From: an uncultured Collinsella sp.
GTDB lineage: Bacteria > Actinomycetota > Coriobacteriia > Coriobacteriales > Coriobacteriaceae
NCBI GenBank assembly: GCA_958412345.1
Contig: CATYSO010000024.1
Span: 1 to 34,716 of the forward strand
Length of the DNA stretch: 34,716 nt
Direction of reading: 5' to 3'
Part shown: positions 6,489-14,387 of the stretch, in pieces
Layout: every line of letters begins with the position of its first letter
How positions within the stretch are numbered: position 1 is the stretch's first letter
The notes under the pieces: generated by a model
Seen by the model: only the letters and a program-made list of their open reading frames with translations
Told to the model about the DNA's origin: nothing
The model's database searches: none
Position numbers and translations under genes: made by a program

Positions 6489-9400
6489 ATGGCGAGCATC
6501 GACATCTCCCAGATCATCGAGACCACCGCTCCCGCGGTGCCGCAGATCTATGCCTACACCACGCCCGAGATCGTCCGCCACAACGGCTGGACCAAGATCG
6601 GCTACACCGAGCAGGACGTGCGCGAGCGCATCAAGCAGCAGACTCACACCGCCGATGTGCAGTGGCATCTTGAGTGGAGCGGCAACGCCACGTGGGAACA
6701 TCGCGCGGGCACGTTCCACGACACCGACTTCCACGCATACCTCGAGAAACAGGGCGTCGAGCGCGAACCAAAGAAGGAATGGTTCAAGATCAGCGGCGAG
6801 GAATCGCACCAGCAGTTCTACCGATTCCGCGACACCGACGGCGTGCTGGACGCACCCGGCACCGCCTCCTACGCCCTGCGCGCCGAGCAGCAGCGCGCCG
6901 TGGAGCAGACGGGCGCCTTCGCCCGCGCCCATTGGGACGAGGGCGGCGCGCACGGCGGCGAATTCCTGTGGAACGCCAAGCCGCGCTTCGGCAAGACGCT
7001 CACCGCATACGACCTGTGCCGCAGCATCGGCGCGCAGAAGGTGCTCATCGTCACCAACCGCCCCGCCATCGCCAATTCCTGGTACGACGACTACGTGAAG
7101 TTCATTGGGGTAGAGGGCGGCTACCGCTTCATCAGCGGCGTGGACGCCCTGACCGGCAAGCCCTACTGCCTCAGCCGCGAGGAGTACCTGCGCGCCATCC
7201 GCAACGATCCGGAGGGCCCCAAGGGCTTCATCGAGTTCGTAAGCCTTCAGGACCTCAAGGGCTCCATCCGCTTCGGCGGCGTGTACCAGAAGCTCGACGA
7301 GGTGGCCGACCTCACCTGGGACGTGCTCATCATCGACGAGGCGCACGAGGGCGTTGACACCTTCAAGACCGACGTGGCGTTCGACCACATCAAGCGCCGC
7401 TTCACGCTGCACCTCTCCGGCACGCCCTTCAAGGCCATCGCAAACGAGAAGTTCGCCGACGACGCCATCTACAACTGGACCTATGCCGACGAGCAGCAGG
7501 CCAAGCGCGACTGGCCGGCCGACTCCGAGCAGCCGAACCCCTACGCCAACCTCCCCAAGCTCAACCTGCTGACCTACCAGATGAGCGACATCGTCGAGCA
7601 GGAGGCCCGCGGCGGCATGGAGATCGACGGCGAGCAGACCGAGTTCGCCTTCGACCTCAACGAGTTCTTCTCTACCAAACAGAATGGCGGCTTCGTGCAC
7701 GACGCCGACGTGGACAAGTTCCTCGACGCGCTCACCACGCAGGAGAAGTTCCCGTTCTCGACGCCCGAGCTGCGCGACGAGCTGCGCCACACGTTCTGGA
7801 TGCTCAACCGCGTCGACTCCGCCCGCGCCCTCGCCAAGAAGCTTCAGGCGCACCCCGTCTTCGGGGACTACGAGGTGGTGCTCGCCGCCGGCGACGGCAA
7901 GATCGACGTCGACGACGAGAACGAGAAGTCGCTCGACAAGGTGCGCCGCGCGATCAAGGACCACGACAGGACCATCACCCTTTCGGTCGGTCAGCTCACC
8001 ACGGGCGTGACCGTGCCGGAGTGGACCGCCGTGCTCATGCTCTCAAACATGGCGAGCCCCGCACTGTACATGCAGGCGGCCTTCCGCAGCCAGAACCCGT
8101 GCCTGTTCGACCTGGGCGGCGGCAACTACGCGCGCAAGGAGAACGCCTACGTCTTCGACTTCGACCCGGCGCGCACGCTCACCATCTTCGAGCAGTTCGC
8201 CAACGACCTGTACGGCGAGACCGCGCGCGGCGGCGGCGACGTGGAGACGCGCGAGCGCCACATCCGCCAGCTGCTGAACTTCTTCCCCGTCTACGGCGAG
8301 GACGATGAGGGCCAGATGGTCGAGCTCGACGCCGAGCAGGTGCTCAGCGTGCCGAGGCGCATCCATGCCCGCGAAGTGGTCAAGCGCGGCTTCATGAGCA
8401 ACTTCCTGTTCCAGAACATCGCGAGCGTCTTCCGCGCGCCGGCAGAGGTCGTGGAGATCATCCAGCGCTTCGACCCCTACGAGCAGGGCAAGGCGCAGAA
8501 CGCCGAGAAGAACAAGGTCAAGATCAACAAGAGCACGGCCGACGAGCTCTCCATCAACGACGAGGGCGAGGTGGAGATTCCCGACGAGCAGGTCGTGGGC
8601 AAGGCGGCGGATATCTTCGGCCCGAAGGTCTACGGCGACATCGCCGTCGAATTCTCGAGCCACGTCGACGGAATCGCGATGGCGCACGCAGCTGATGACG
8701 ACGACAGGGAGATGCTCGACAACCTCAAGGAGGCCTTCAAGCAGAGCGTGACCGCGCCTCTGGTTCAGGCCGCCAAGGAGAGCTACGGCAGCGAGCTCAA
8801 GCCGCGCCAGCAACAGCAGATCGAGCGCAAGGTCCAGGCAGACGCCGACATCCAGCTCAACCGCCAGGTCGGCGACTACCAGATCCAGGCGCGCCGCATC
8901 GAGCAGTCGCGCAAGGACGAGCTCAAGGCGGCGACAAGCGAGACCGAGCGCGCCGAGGTGAACCAACGGCATGACGAACAGAAGGCCGAGGCGTTCCAGG
9001 CGCTCGCCCAGAAGCTCGAGGACTCCCGCGAGGAGCTCGTGCAGAGCGCCGGCGAGACCGTGGTGCGCGAGGTGGAGACGGCGAAGAAGGAGGAAGAGAA
9101 GCAGGGCATCGAGGACAAGGTGCGCGCCCATCTGCGTGGCTTCTCTCGCACCATCCCGTCGTTCCTCATGGCATACGGTGAGGAGGGCACGACGCTCGCG
9201 AACTTCGACACGGTGATCCCCGCCGACGTCTTCCTCGACGTCACGAGCATCACCGCGGACGAGTTCCGCTTTTTGCGCGACGGCGGCGACTACACCGATG
9301 GCGAGACCGGCGAGGTTAAGCACTTCGTCGGGCACCTCTTCGACGAGGTGGTGTTCAACGACTCCGTGAGCGAGTTCGTCAAGCTACGCGAGCGCCTGGC

Positions 9401-9872
9401 CAACTACTTCGACGAGTCCCAGACGGAGGACATCTTCGACTACGTGCCGCCCCAGAAGACCAACCAGATCTTCACGCCGCGCAACGTCGTGGTCGAGATG
9501 GTGGACCTCTTCGAGAAGGAGAACCCGGGCTGCTTCGACGACCCGAGCCACACCTTCGCCGACCTGTATATGAAGTCTGGCCTCTACATCACCGAGATCA
9601 TCAAGCGCCTGTACCGAAGCGAGGGCATGAAGGCCGCCTTCCCGGACGACCGCGAGCGTTTGGACCACATCCTGGAGCATCAGGTGTTCGGCATCGCGCC
9701 TACCAAGATCATCTACGAGATCGCCACCCACTTCATCCTGGGTTTCCACGACGAGGTCGGCCAGGGATGCGACTCTAACTTCGAGCTCGCGGACTCCGCG
9801 GAGCTCGCCAAGGAGGGCACGCTGGACGCCTACGTCGAGCGCGTCTTCGGGCCCAAGCTGGGCGAGGCGTAG
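6489..9872 (+). CDS. GIY-YIG nuclease / superfamily 2 helicase / methylase-half fusion
   Basis: A 1127-residue protein, presumably the restriction and translocation subunit partnered with the methylase upstream. Residues about 20-105 (IYAYTTPEIV, WTKIGYTEQDVRERIKQQTH, FHAYLEKQGV) look like a T5orf172/GIY-YIG nuclease. A helicase follows: P-loop AKPRFGKT near 163-170, DEAH near 282 (LIIDEAHEG), LSGTPFKA near 310 and ALYMQAAFRSQNP near 526-538. A long charged helical stretch runs about 770-880. The last 140 residues (TNQIFTPRNVVVEM, TFADLYMKSGLYITEIIKRLY, QVFGIAPTKI) resemble the AdoMet-binding front half of an N6-adenine methylase but lack NPPY, which is in the gene upstream. Two bases separate it from the methylase stop, and AAGGAG lies upstream. 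The frame is intact. Confidence 0.82.
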   Translation: MASIDISQIIETTAPAVPQIYAYTTPEIVRHNGWTKIGYTEQDVRERIKQQTHTADVQWHLEWSGNATWEHRAGTFHDTDFHAYLEKQGVEREPKKEWFKISGEESHQQFYRFRDTDGVLDAPGTASYALRAEQQRAVEQTGAFARAHWDEGGAHGGEFLWNAKPRFGKTLTAYDLCRSIGAQKVLIVTNRPAIANSWYDDYVKFIGVEGGYRFISGVDALTGKPYCLSREEYLRAIRNDPEGPKGFIEFVSLQDLKGSIRFGGVYQKLDEVADLTWDVLIIDEAHEGVDTFKTDVAFDHIKRRFTLHLSGTPFKAIANEKFADDAIYNWTYADEQQAKRDWPADSEQPNPYANLPKLNLLTYQMSDIVEQEARGGMEIDGEQTEFAFDLNEFFSTKQNGGFVHDADVDKFLDALTTQEKFPFSTPELRDELRHTFWMLNRVDSARALAKKLQAHPVFGDYEVVLAAGDGKIDVDDENEKSLDKVRRAIKDHDRTITLSVGQLTTGVTVPEWTAVLMLSNMASPALYMQAAFRSQNPCLFDLGGGNYARKENAYVFDFDPARTLTIFEQFANDLYGETARGGGDVETRERHIRQLLNFFPVYGEDDEGQMVELDAEQVLSVPRRIHAREVVKRGFMSNFLFQNIASVFRAPAEVVEIIQRFDPYEQGKAQNAEKNKVKINKSTADELSINDEGEVEIPDEQVVGKAADIFGPKVYGDIAVEFSSHVDGIAMAHAADDDDREMLDNLKEAFKQSVTAPLVQAAKESYGSELKPRQQQQIERKVQADADIQLNRQVGDYQIQARRIEQSRKDELKAATSETERAEVNQRHDEQKAEAFQALAQKLEDSREELVQSAGETVVREVETAKKEEEKQGIEDKVRAHLRGFSRTIPSFLMAYGEEGTTLANFDTVIPADVFLDVTSITADEFRFLRDGGDYTDGETGEVKHFVGHLFDEVVFNDSVSEFVKLRERLANYFDESQTEDIFDYVPPQKTNQIFTPRNVVVEMVDLFEKENPGCFDDPSHTFADLYMKSGLYITEIIKRLYRSEGMKAAFPDDRERLDHILEHQVFGIAPTKIIYEIATHFILGFHDEVGQGCDSNFELADSAELAKEGTLDAYVERVFGPKLGEA

Positions 9873-9875
9873 CGC

Positions 9876-11189
9876 GTGGCGGAAGTAGTCGACAGCCAGC
9901 AGGACGAGCGCGCGCAGGCGGCGCGCGAGGCGGCGGATGCCGTGCGGAGCGACGGCACCGAGCTGTGCGCCCGCCTGGTCTTCCGCGCCTCGCGCAACGA
10001 GCTGAGGCGCGTGGGAATCGCCACGCCCGCCGCGCTCTACGATGAGCTGAAGCAGGTCTTCTGGAACGCGGACGAGGGCGTCATCCTGGGCGACCACCTC
10101 TCCGTCGGGTTCGGCAAGGTCGACCGCCGCCGCCAGGTGCGCGCCTTCGCCGAGCGCCATGCGGACGAGCCCAGGAACGTCGTAGCGAAAGCATATGAGC
10201 GCGAATACGGCTTCAGCGCGGGCATCGCCGCGATATGGCTCGACCTGTTCGCGGAGCCCGCGGACGTGAGCTTCTTGGAGTGGCTCGGCGTAGAGCTCGC
10301 TGAATGCCAGACGGACGCCCCGGCCTCCCGTGAGGATACGCCCGAGACGCGCGGTGCCGAACGCGAGGCACCCACTCTCGAGGGCTTCCTCGCACGGGAG
10401 CTCGCCGGCCGCATCTGCGACGCGGGACTCGTTCGCAGGCGCTTCGCCTTCGAGTTTCCCGACGATTCACCCGATGTGCTTGACCGCGGCATCGAGGATG
10501 CGGGCTACTACGAGGACCGCGGTCTGCTCTTCCGAGAGGGAAGCACCCCGAGCGACCACTTCGCGCGGCTGCTGGCCGAGCATCCGTCCTTCGCGAAAGG
10601 CGACGCCGGCTTCGAGAACGCAGTGTGGCAACATCCCGCCTTCCGCCATGTGCTGCGCCAGGCGCTTTCGGACCACCGCGCGCTTCTCTACGAGGGCGAC
10701 AGCTACATCTCGTTCACGCGCCTGCACGACGTGCTTGGCGCGCGCATGGCGGACATCGAGTCATTCGCGCCCGCGGTGAGCATGGATGCGCCCGAAGGCA
10801 AGCCCTTCACCGTGGCGAGCCTGCGCGCAGGCGGTGCCGCATCGCACCCTCTGTACGGTCTGGACATGCCCGACGACTTCTATGAAGGCCTGCTTGACGC
10901 GGGAGGGCTCCTGCGCAGCTGCACGCTCGCCGGAACCAAGGTGTTCGTCGCCGGCGGCGAGGGGCGGCTTTCCGCAGCCGACCTCATCGAGTGGATCGTC
11001 GCCCACCATGAGGGAATCGAGCGCGATGACCTACCGAGGCTGCTCGCGAACGATCTGGGCATCACGTGCCCGGCACCGCTTCTGACGACGACCATTTACA
11101 ACTCCGACGTCTACTACGACGACATCGGGGACGCATATTACTCATCCATGGAGGCATGGAAGAAGGAGGCACGAAATGAGCTTGCTTGA
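9876..11189 (+). CDS. unrecognised 437-aa protein in defence operon
   Basis: No family is recognised with confidence. It starts at GTG three bases after the helicase stop, and its end overlaps the next gene by 14 bases, so translation is probably coupled. The protein is acidic and soluble with no membrane segments. Its last 90 residues (LSAADLIEWIVAHHEGIERDDLPRLLANDLGI, then YYDDIGDAYYSSMEAWKKEA) look like a winged-helix or HARE-HTH-type domain. The segment near residue 45 (ATPAALYDELKQVF) has a similar rhythm, so it may be a DNA-binding adaptor of repeated helical domains. The position between a nuclease-helicase and a ParB-fold protein suggests a structural or recognition role in the same complex; this is inference. 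Confidence 0.75.
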   Translation: MAEVVDSQQDERAQAAREAADAVRSDGTELCARLVFRASRNELRRVGIATPAALYDELKQVFWNADEGVILGDHLSVGFGKVDRRRQVRAFAERHADEPRNVVAKAYEREYGFSAGIAAIWLDLFAEPADVSFLEWLGVELAECQTDAPASREDTPETRGAEREAPTLEGFLARELAGRICDAGLVRRRFAFEFPDDSPDVLDRGIEDAGYYEDRGLLFREGSTPSDHFARLLAEHPSFAKGDAGFENAVWQHPAFRHVLRQALSDHRALLYEGDSYISFTRLHDVLGARMADIESFAPAVSMDAPEGKPFTVASLRAGGAASHPLYGLDMPDDFYEGLLDAGGLLRSCTLAGTKVFVAGGEGRLSAADLIEWIVAHHEGIERDDLPRLLANDLGITCPAPLLTTTIYNSDVYYDDIGDAYYSSMEAWKKEARNELA

Positions 11190-12387
11190 GGAAGGGATCG
11201 CGACCGGCAACGTCCTGCCGACGGGTCGCAAGGAGAAGCACTCCATCGACAACGTGACGCGTGACTTCGACATATACCGCATCAAGTGCGACCTTCTGTT
11301 CTACAACGACCAGAACGACCGCATCGCCACTTGGGTGAGCGAGTACAACTCCGCGCAGGGCGCTGACCTGCTCGCCCTCGGCCGCGACGAGTACAACAGC
11401 GTCATCGAGGACTTCATCGTCGAGAGCAACCCCGGCGCGCTCAGGAAGACCGAGAAGAGCATCGCCCTTCGCGGCCAGCTTAGGCCGGGCATCGTGCTCA
11501 ACGACGGGCGCGTCATCGACGGCAACCGACGCCTGACCTGCGTCCGCCGCCTCGCGCGGGCGAACAACGAGGCGGGCTGGTTCGAGGCCGCCATCCTCGA
11601 CGACGCCACAGGCAGCGACCCCAAGCGCATCAAGCTGCTCGAGCTCGCCATCCAGATCGGCGAAGAGGAGAAGGTGGCGTACGACCCCGTCGACCGCCTC
11701 GTCGGCGTATACCGCGACGTGGTGAAGAACCACCTCATCACCCCAGCGGAGTACGGCAACGCGACGGGCATGACAGAGGCCGAGGTCAAAAAGCTCGTCG
11801 ACCGCGCCCAGTACATGGAGGAGTTCCTCGAATTCTGCCAGGCCCCCGAGCAGTACCACCTCGCCCGCGCCCTCAAGGTCGACGGCCCCTTGGGCGAGTT
11901 CAGCCGCGTGCTGAAGAAGTACGACAGCAGACGCGACAAGCAGCTCGTCAAACGGCTCATGTTCGCCAACATGGTAGTGCAGCCCGAGGGCGACATCACC
12001 CGATACGTCAGAGACTTCGGCAGCGTTGCGGGCACGGATGCGGAGTCCGACTTCAAGGCCGCCGAGCAGCAGGCCATGTCGGAGCTCCTCGAGAAGATGG
12101 GGCCGGATGCCCTCACCCGCGAGAAGGTAAGCGAGCTGCGCTCGGACGCCAACCTCGTCAACGGCTTCCAGCGCGCCGGCGACCGCGCAAGGGAGACCGT
12201 GCGCCGCGTCAAGCTCATGGACACGCCCGCCAAGAAATCCGCCGACTGCCTCTCCGAGCTCGAGAAGATCCTTCCCGAGATGCTCGACGTGCTGGGACCC
12301 GACGAGCTCGAGAAGGTGCGCCGCAACCTCGTTGCCGTCGCCGACAAGGTGGAAGAGCTGATCGGTGAGATCGATGAGCGCGCCTAA
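11176..12387 (+). CDS. ParB/sulfiredoxin-fold domain protein
   Basis: A 403-residue protein with a ParB-like domain at about residues 85-160. RGQLRPGIVLNDGRVIDGNRRLTCVRRLA matches the ParB box, with DGNRR at 115-119 where related proteins bind or hydrolyse a nucleotide. The remainder is helical, including a helix-turn-helix-like part (ITPAEYGNATGMTEAEVKKLVDRA) as in ParB. It is unlikely to be a partition protein, because no ParA gene is nearby and it sits inside a defence operon. Proteins of this fold occur in several defence systems as regulators, ATPases or nucleases. It overlaps both neighbours (14 bases each), pointing to translational coupling. Confidence 0.8.
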   Translation: MSLLEEGIATGNVLPTGRKEKHSIDNVTRDFDIYRIKCDLLFYNDQNDRIATWVSEYNSAQGADLLALGRDEYNSVIEDFIVESNPGALRKTEKSIALRGQLRPGIVLNDGRVIDGNRRLTCVRRLARANNEAGWFEAAILDDATGSDPKRIKLLELAIQIGEEEKVAYDPVDRLVGVYRDVVKNHLITPAEYGNATGMTEAEVKKLVDRAQYMEEFLEFCQAPEQYHLARALKVDGPLGEFSRVLKKYDSRRDKQLVKRLMFANMVVQPEGDITRYVRDFGSVAGTDAESDFKAAEQQAMSELLEKMGPDALTREKVSELRSDANLVNGFQRAGDRARETVRRVKLMDTPAKKSADCLSELEKILPEMLDVLGPDELEKVRRNLVAVADKVEELIGEIDERA

Positions 12388-14317
12388 GGCGATCGTCTGC
12401 TACGACGAGGCACGGCCAGGCATGTACCTTCGCATCGAGGGGCAAGACGTCGCCTCGTTCATGGCCTCGGCCGCATGGCGCGCCTGGCTGTACTACCCGG
12501 CGAGCGCCGTCGACGGCACCGATCGCGACCGCATCCTGCTCGACGGCGGCATGGGCCTTCGCGAGTGCCAGGACATGCTCGAGGCGATCATGGAGGCCGA
12601 CGGCCACGGCGTCGAGGTCGCGGTTGACCCGAGCTTCGGCGCCTTCGTGAACGCCGGCGAGACCTACATCCGCGAGCGCTCCGAGGTGGGGTTGGCCATC
12701 AAGGCGCAGACCGCCGAGGGCATCGCCGACGACCCCCAGCTGGGGCCGCGCTTCCGGGAGTTCCGCGACGCGGTGAACGCATCGATGGTGCGTCCCCTGC
12801 GCGACCGGCAGATGCTCGACGCCTTCTTCATGGCGACGGTTGGGCGCGCGGCCGACTTCTCGGTGCCCGGCGCCGGCAAGACCGCGACGGTGCTCGGCGT
12901 GTTCGCCTACCTGCGCCATTTGGGGCTCGCGCGCCGCATCGTGGTGGTTTGCCCCAAGAACGGCTTCGAGTCGTGGGAGAAGGAGTGGGTCGCCACCTTC
13001 GGGGATAAGCTGCCTTTGAGCTGCTTCTCGCTGGGAGACCCCGCCATAGCGGCGATGTCGACCGAGCGCAGGCGCAACGCGCTATCGCTCGACAGCGGCG
13101 CATGCAACCTGTTCACGTTCAACTACGAGTCGCTCTCGGGCTACGTGCGGGAGCTGCATGCCATCATTCCCGACCAGACCCTGCTCGTCTTCGACGAGGT
13201 GCACCGGGTGAAGGCCATCGGCGGCAGGCGCGCGAAAGCCGCGCTCGAGGCGGCCGACGGCGCGAAGTTCGTGATCGCCCTTACGGGAACGCCCATCCCG
13301 AACACCTACCAGGACATCTACAACCTGCTGCACATCCTGTACCCCGAGGACTACGACACGTTCTTCGGCTACGAGCCGGGCGAGCTCCGCGCCCCCGATG
13401 CGGACCTCCAGGCAAGCCTCAACGACAGCCTGGCGCCCTTCTTCTGCCGAACGAACAAGGACGAGCTCGGCGTGCCGCGCCCGGAGCCCGACGAGATCGT
13501 GGAGGTCGAGGCGACGCCCGACGAGGACACGTTGCTGCGAGTCCTGTACGCGTCTTGCCCCAACGCGCTCGCGAGGATCATACGCACCCTGCAGCTCGAG
13601 AGCGACCCCGAGATGCTCTGCTCCGCCGTGGATCCCGGCGACCTCGAGTACGTGCTCGACCAGGTCGGCGACGACTACTCGGATATCGACTACGTCGACT
13701 TCTCGCAGACGTTCTACGAGGCCATCGAGCGAAGCCGCCCGAGCTCGAAGCTCGTGGCATGCGAGCGGCTCGTGGAGCGCATCGTCGCCGAAGGCCGCCC
13801 CGTCATAGTATGGTGCATCTTCGTCCGCAGCATCAGCAACCTCCGCCGCGACCTCGCCGCCATGGGGATTCCGGCAGAGGCGATCTACGGCGCCACGCCA
13901 CAGGAAGAGAGGCGCGAGATTCTGGACGACTTCCGCGCGGGGCGCTTCAGGGTGCTCGTGACCAACCCGCAGACGCTTGCCGAGTCGGTCTCGCTGCACA
14001 GCGTCTGCCACGACGCGGTGTATTTCGAGTACAGCTACAACCTGGTGCACCTGCTGCAGTCGAAAGACCGCATACACCGCCTTGGCCTGCCCGACAACCA
14101 GAAGACGCGCTACTACTTCATGCGCGAGAAGTTCATGCGCGACGGCAGGGAGCTATCCCTCGACGCGGTGATCTACGACCGCTTGAAAGAGAAGGAGCAG
14201 ACGATGCTCGACGCCATCGACCGCGGCTGCCTCGAGGGCGGCTACCTCGATGACGAGGACCTGCGCATCATCTTCGAGCGCCTGCTGGGAGAAGATGCCA
14301 GGAGCCTGGAATACTAA
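12374..14317 (+). CDS. SNF2-like DEAD/DEAH-superfamily helicase
   Basis: A 647-residue helicase or DNA translocase. About 155 N-terminal residues of unknown function precede the ATPase core. Motif I is SVPGAGKTATVLG (near 165-177), motif II is FDEVH (near 273-277), motif III is LTGTPIPNTYQD, and the C-terminal lobe has VLVTNPQTLAESVSL and LLQSKDRIHRLG (near 562-573), a SNF2-like motif VI. The ATG at 12374 is preferred over the GTG at 12365, and both overlap the ParB-fold gene. The length is short for Swi2/Snf2 proteins of DISARM type, and no nuclease domain is visible. It is probably the motor that partners with the two genes before it. Confidence 0.85.
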   Translation: MSAPKAIVCYDEARPGMYLRIEGQDVASFMASAAWRAWLYYPASAVDGTDRDRILLDGGMGLRECQDMLEAIMEADGHGVEVAVDPSFGAFVNAGETYIRERSEVGLAIKAQTAEGIADDPQLGPRFREFRDAVNASMVRPLRDRQMLDAFFMATVGRAADFSVPGAGKTATVLGVFAYLRHLGLARRIVVVCPKNGFESWEKEWVATFGDKLPLSCFSLGDPAIAAMSTERRRNALSLDSGACNLFTFNYESLSGYVRELHAIIPDQTLLVFDEVHRVKAIGGRRAKAALEAADGAKFVIALTGTPIPNTYQDIYNLLHILYPEDYDTFFGYEPGELRAPDADLQASLNDSLAPFFCRTNKDELGVPRPEPDEIVEVEATPDEDTLLRVLYASCPNALARIIRTLQLESDPEMLCSAVDPGDLEYVLDQVGDDYSDIDYVDFSQTFYEAIERSRPSSKLVACERLVERIVAEGRPVIVWCIFVRSISNLRRDLAAMGIPAEAIYGATPQEERREILDDFRAGRFRVLVTNPQTLAESVSLHSVCHDAVYFEYSYNLVHLLQSKDRIHRLGLPDNQKTRYYFMREKFMRDGRELSLDAVIYDRLKEKEQTMLDAIDRGCLEGGYLDDEDLRIIFERLLGEDARSLEY

Positions 14318-14333
14318 GAGGACGAACGGCGCA

Positions 14334-14361
14334 TTGACGATATTGGCTCATAAGTGATAAC
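14334..14361 (+). promoter_or_regulatory. candidate promoter of the GmrSD gene
   Basis: TTGACG (14334-14339), a 16-base spacer and GATAAC (14356-14361) lie in the 70-bp gap before the GmrSD gene. The match is moderate. It suggests that this gene can be transcribed separately from the operon upstream. Confidence 0.35.
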
Positions 14362-14387
14362 TGCGAAGGATAGATAGGGCTTTAAGG

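Noticed and set aside
11176..12387. Plasmid or chromosome partition ParB
   Set aside because: No ParA gene and no parS-like repeats nearby; the gene overlaps defence genes.
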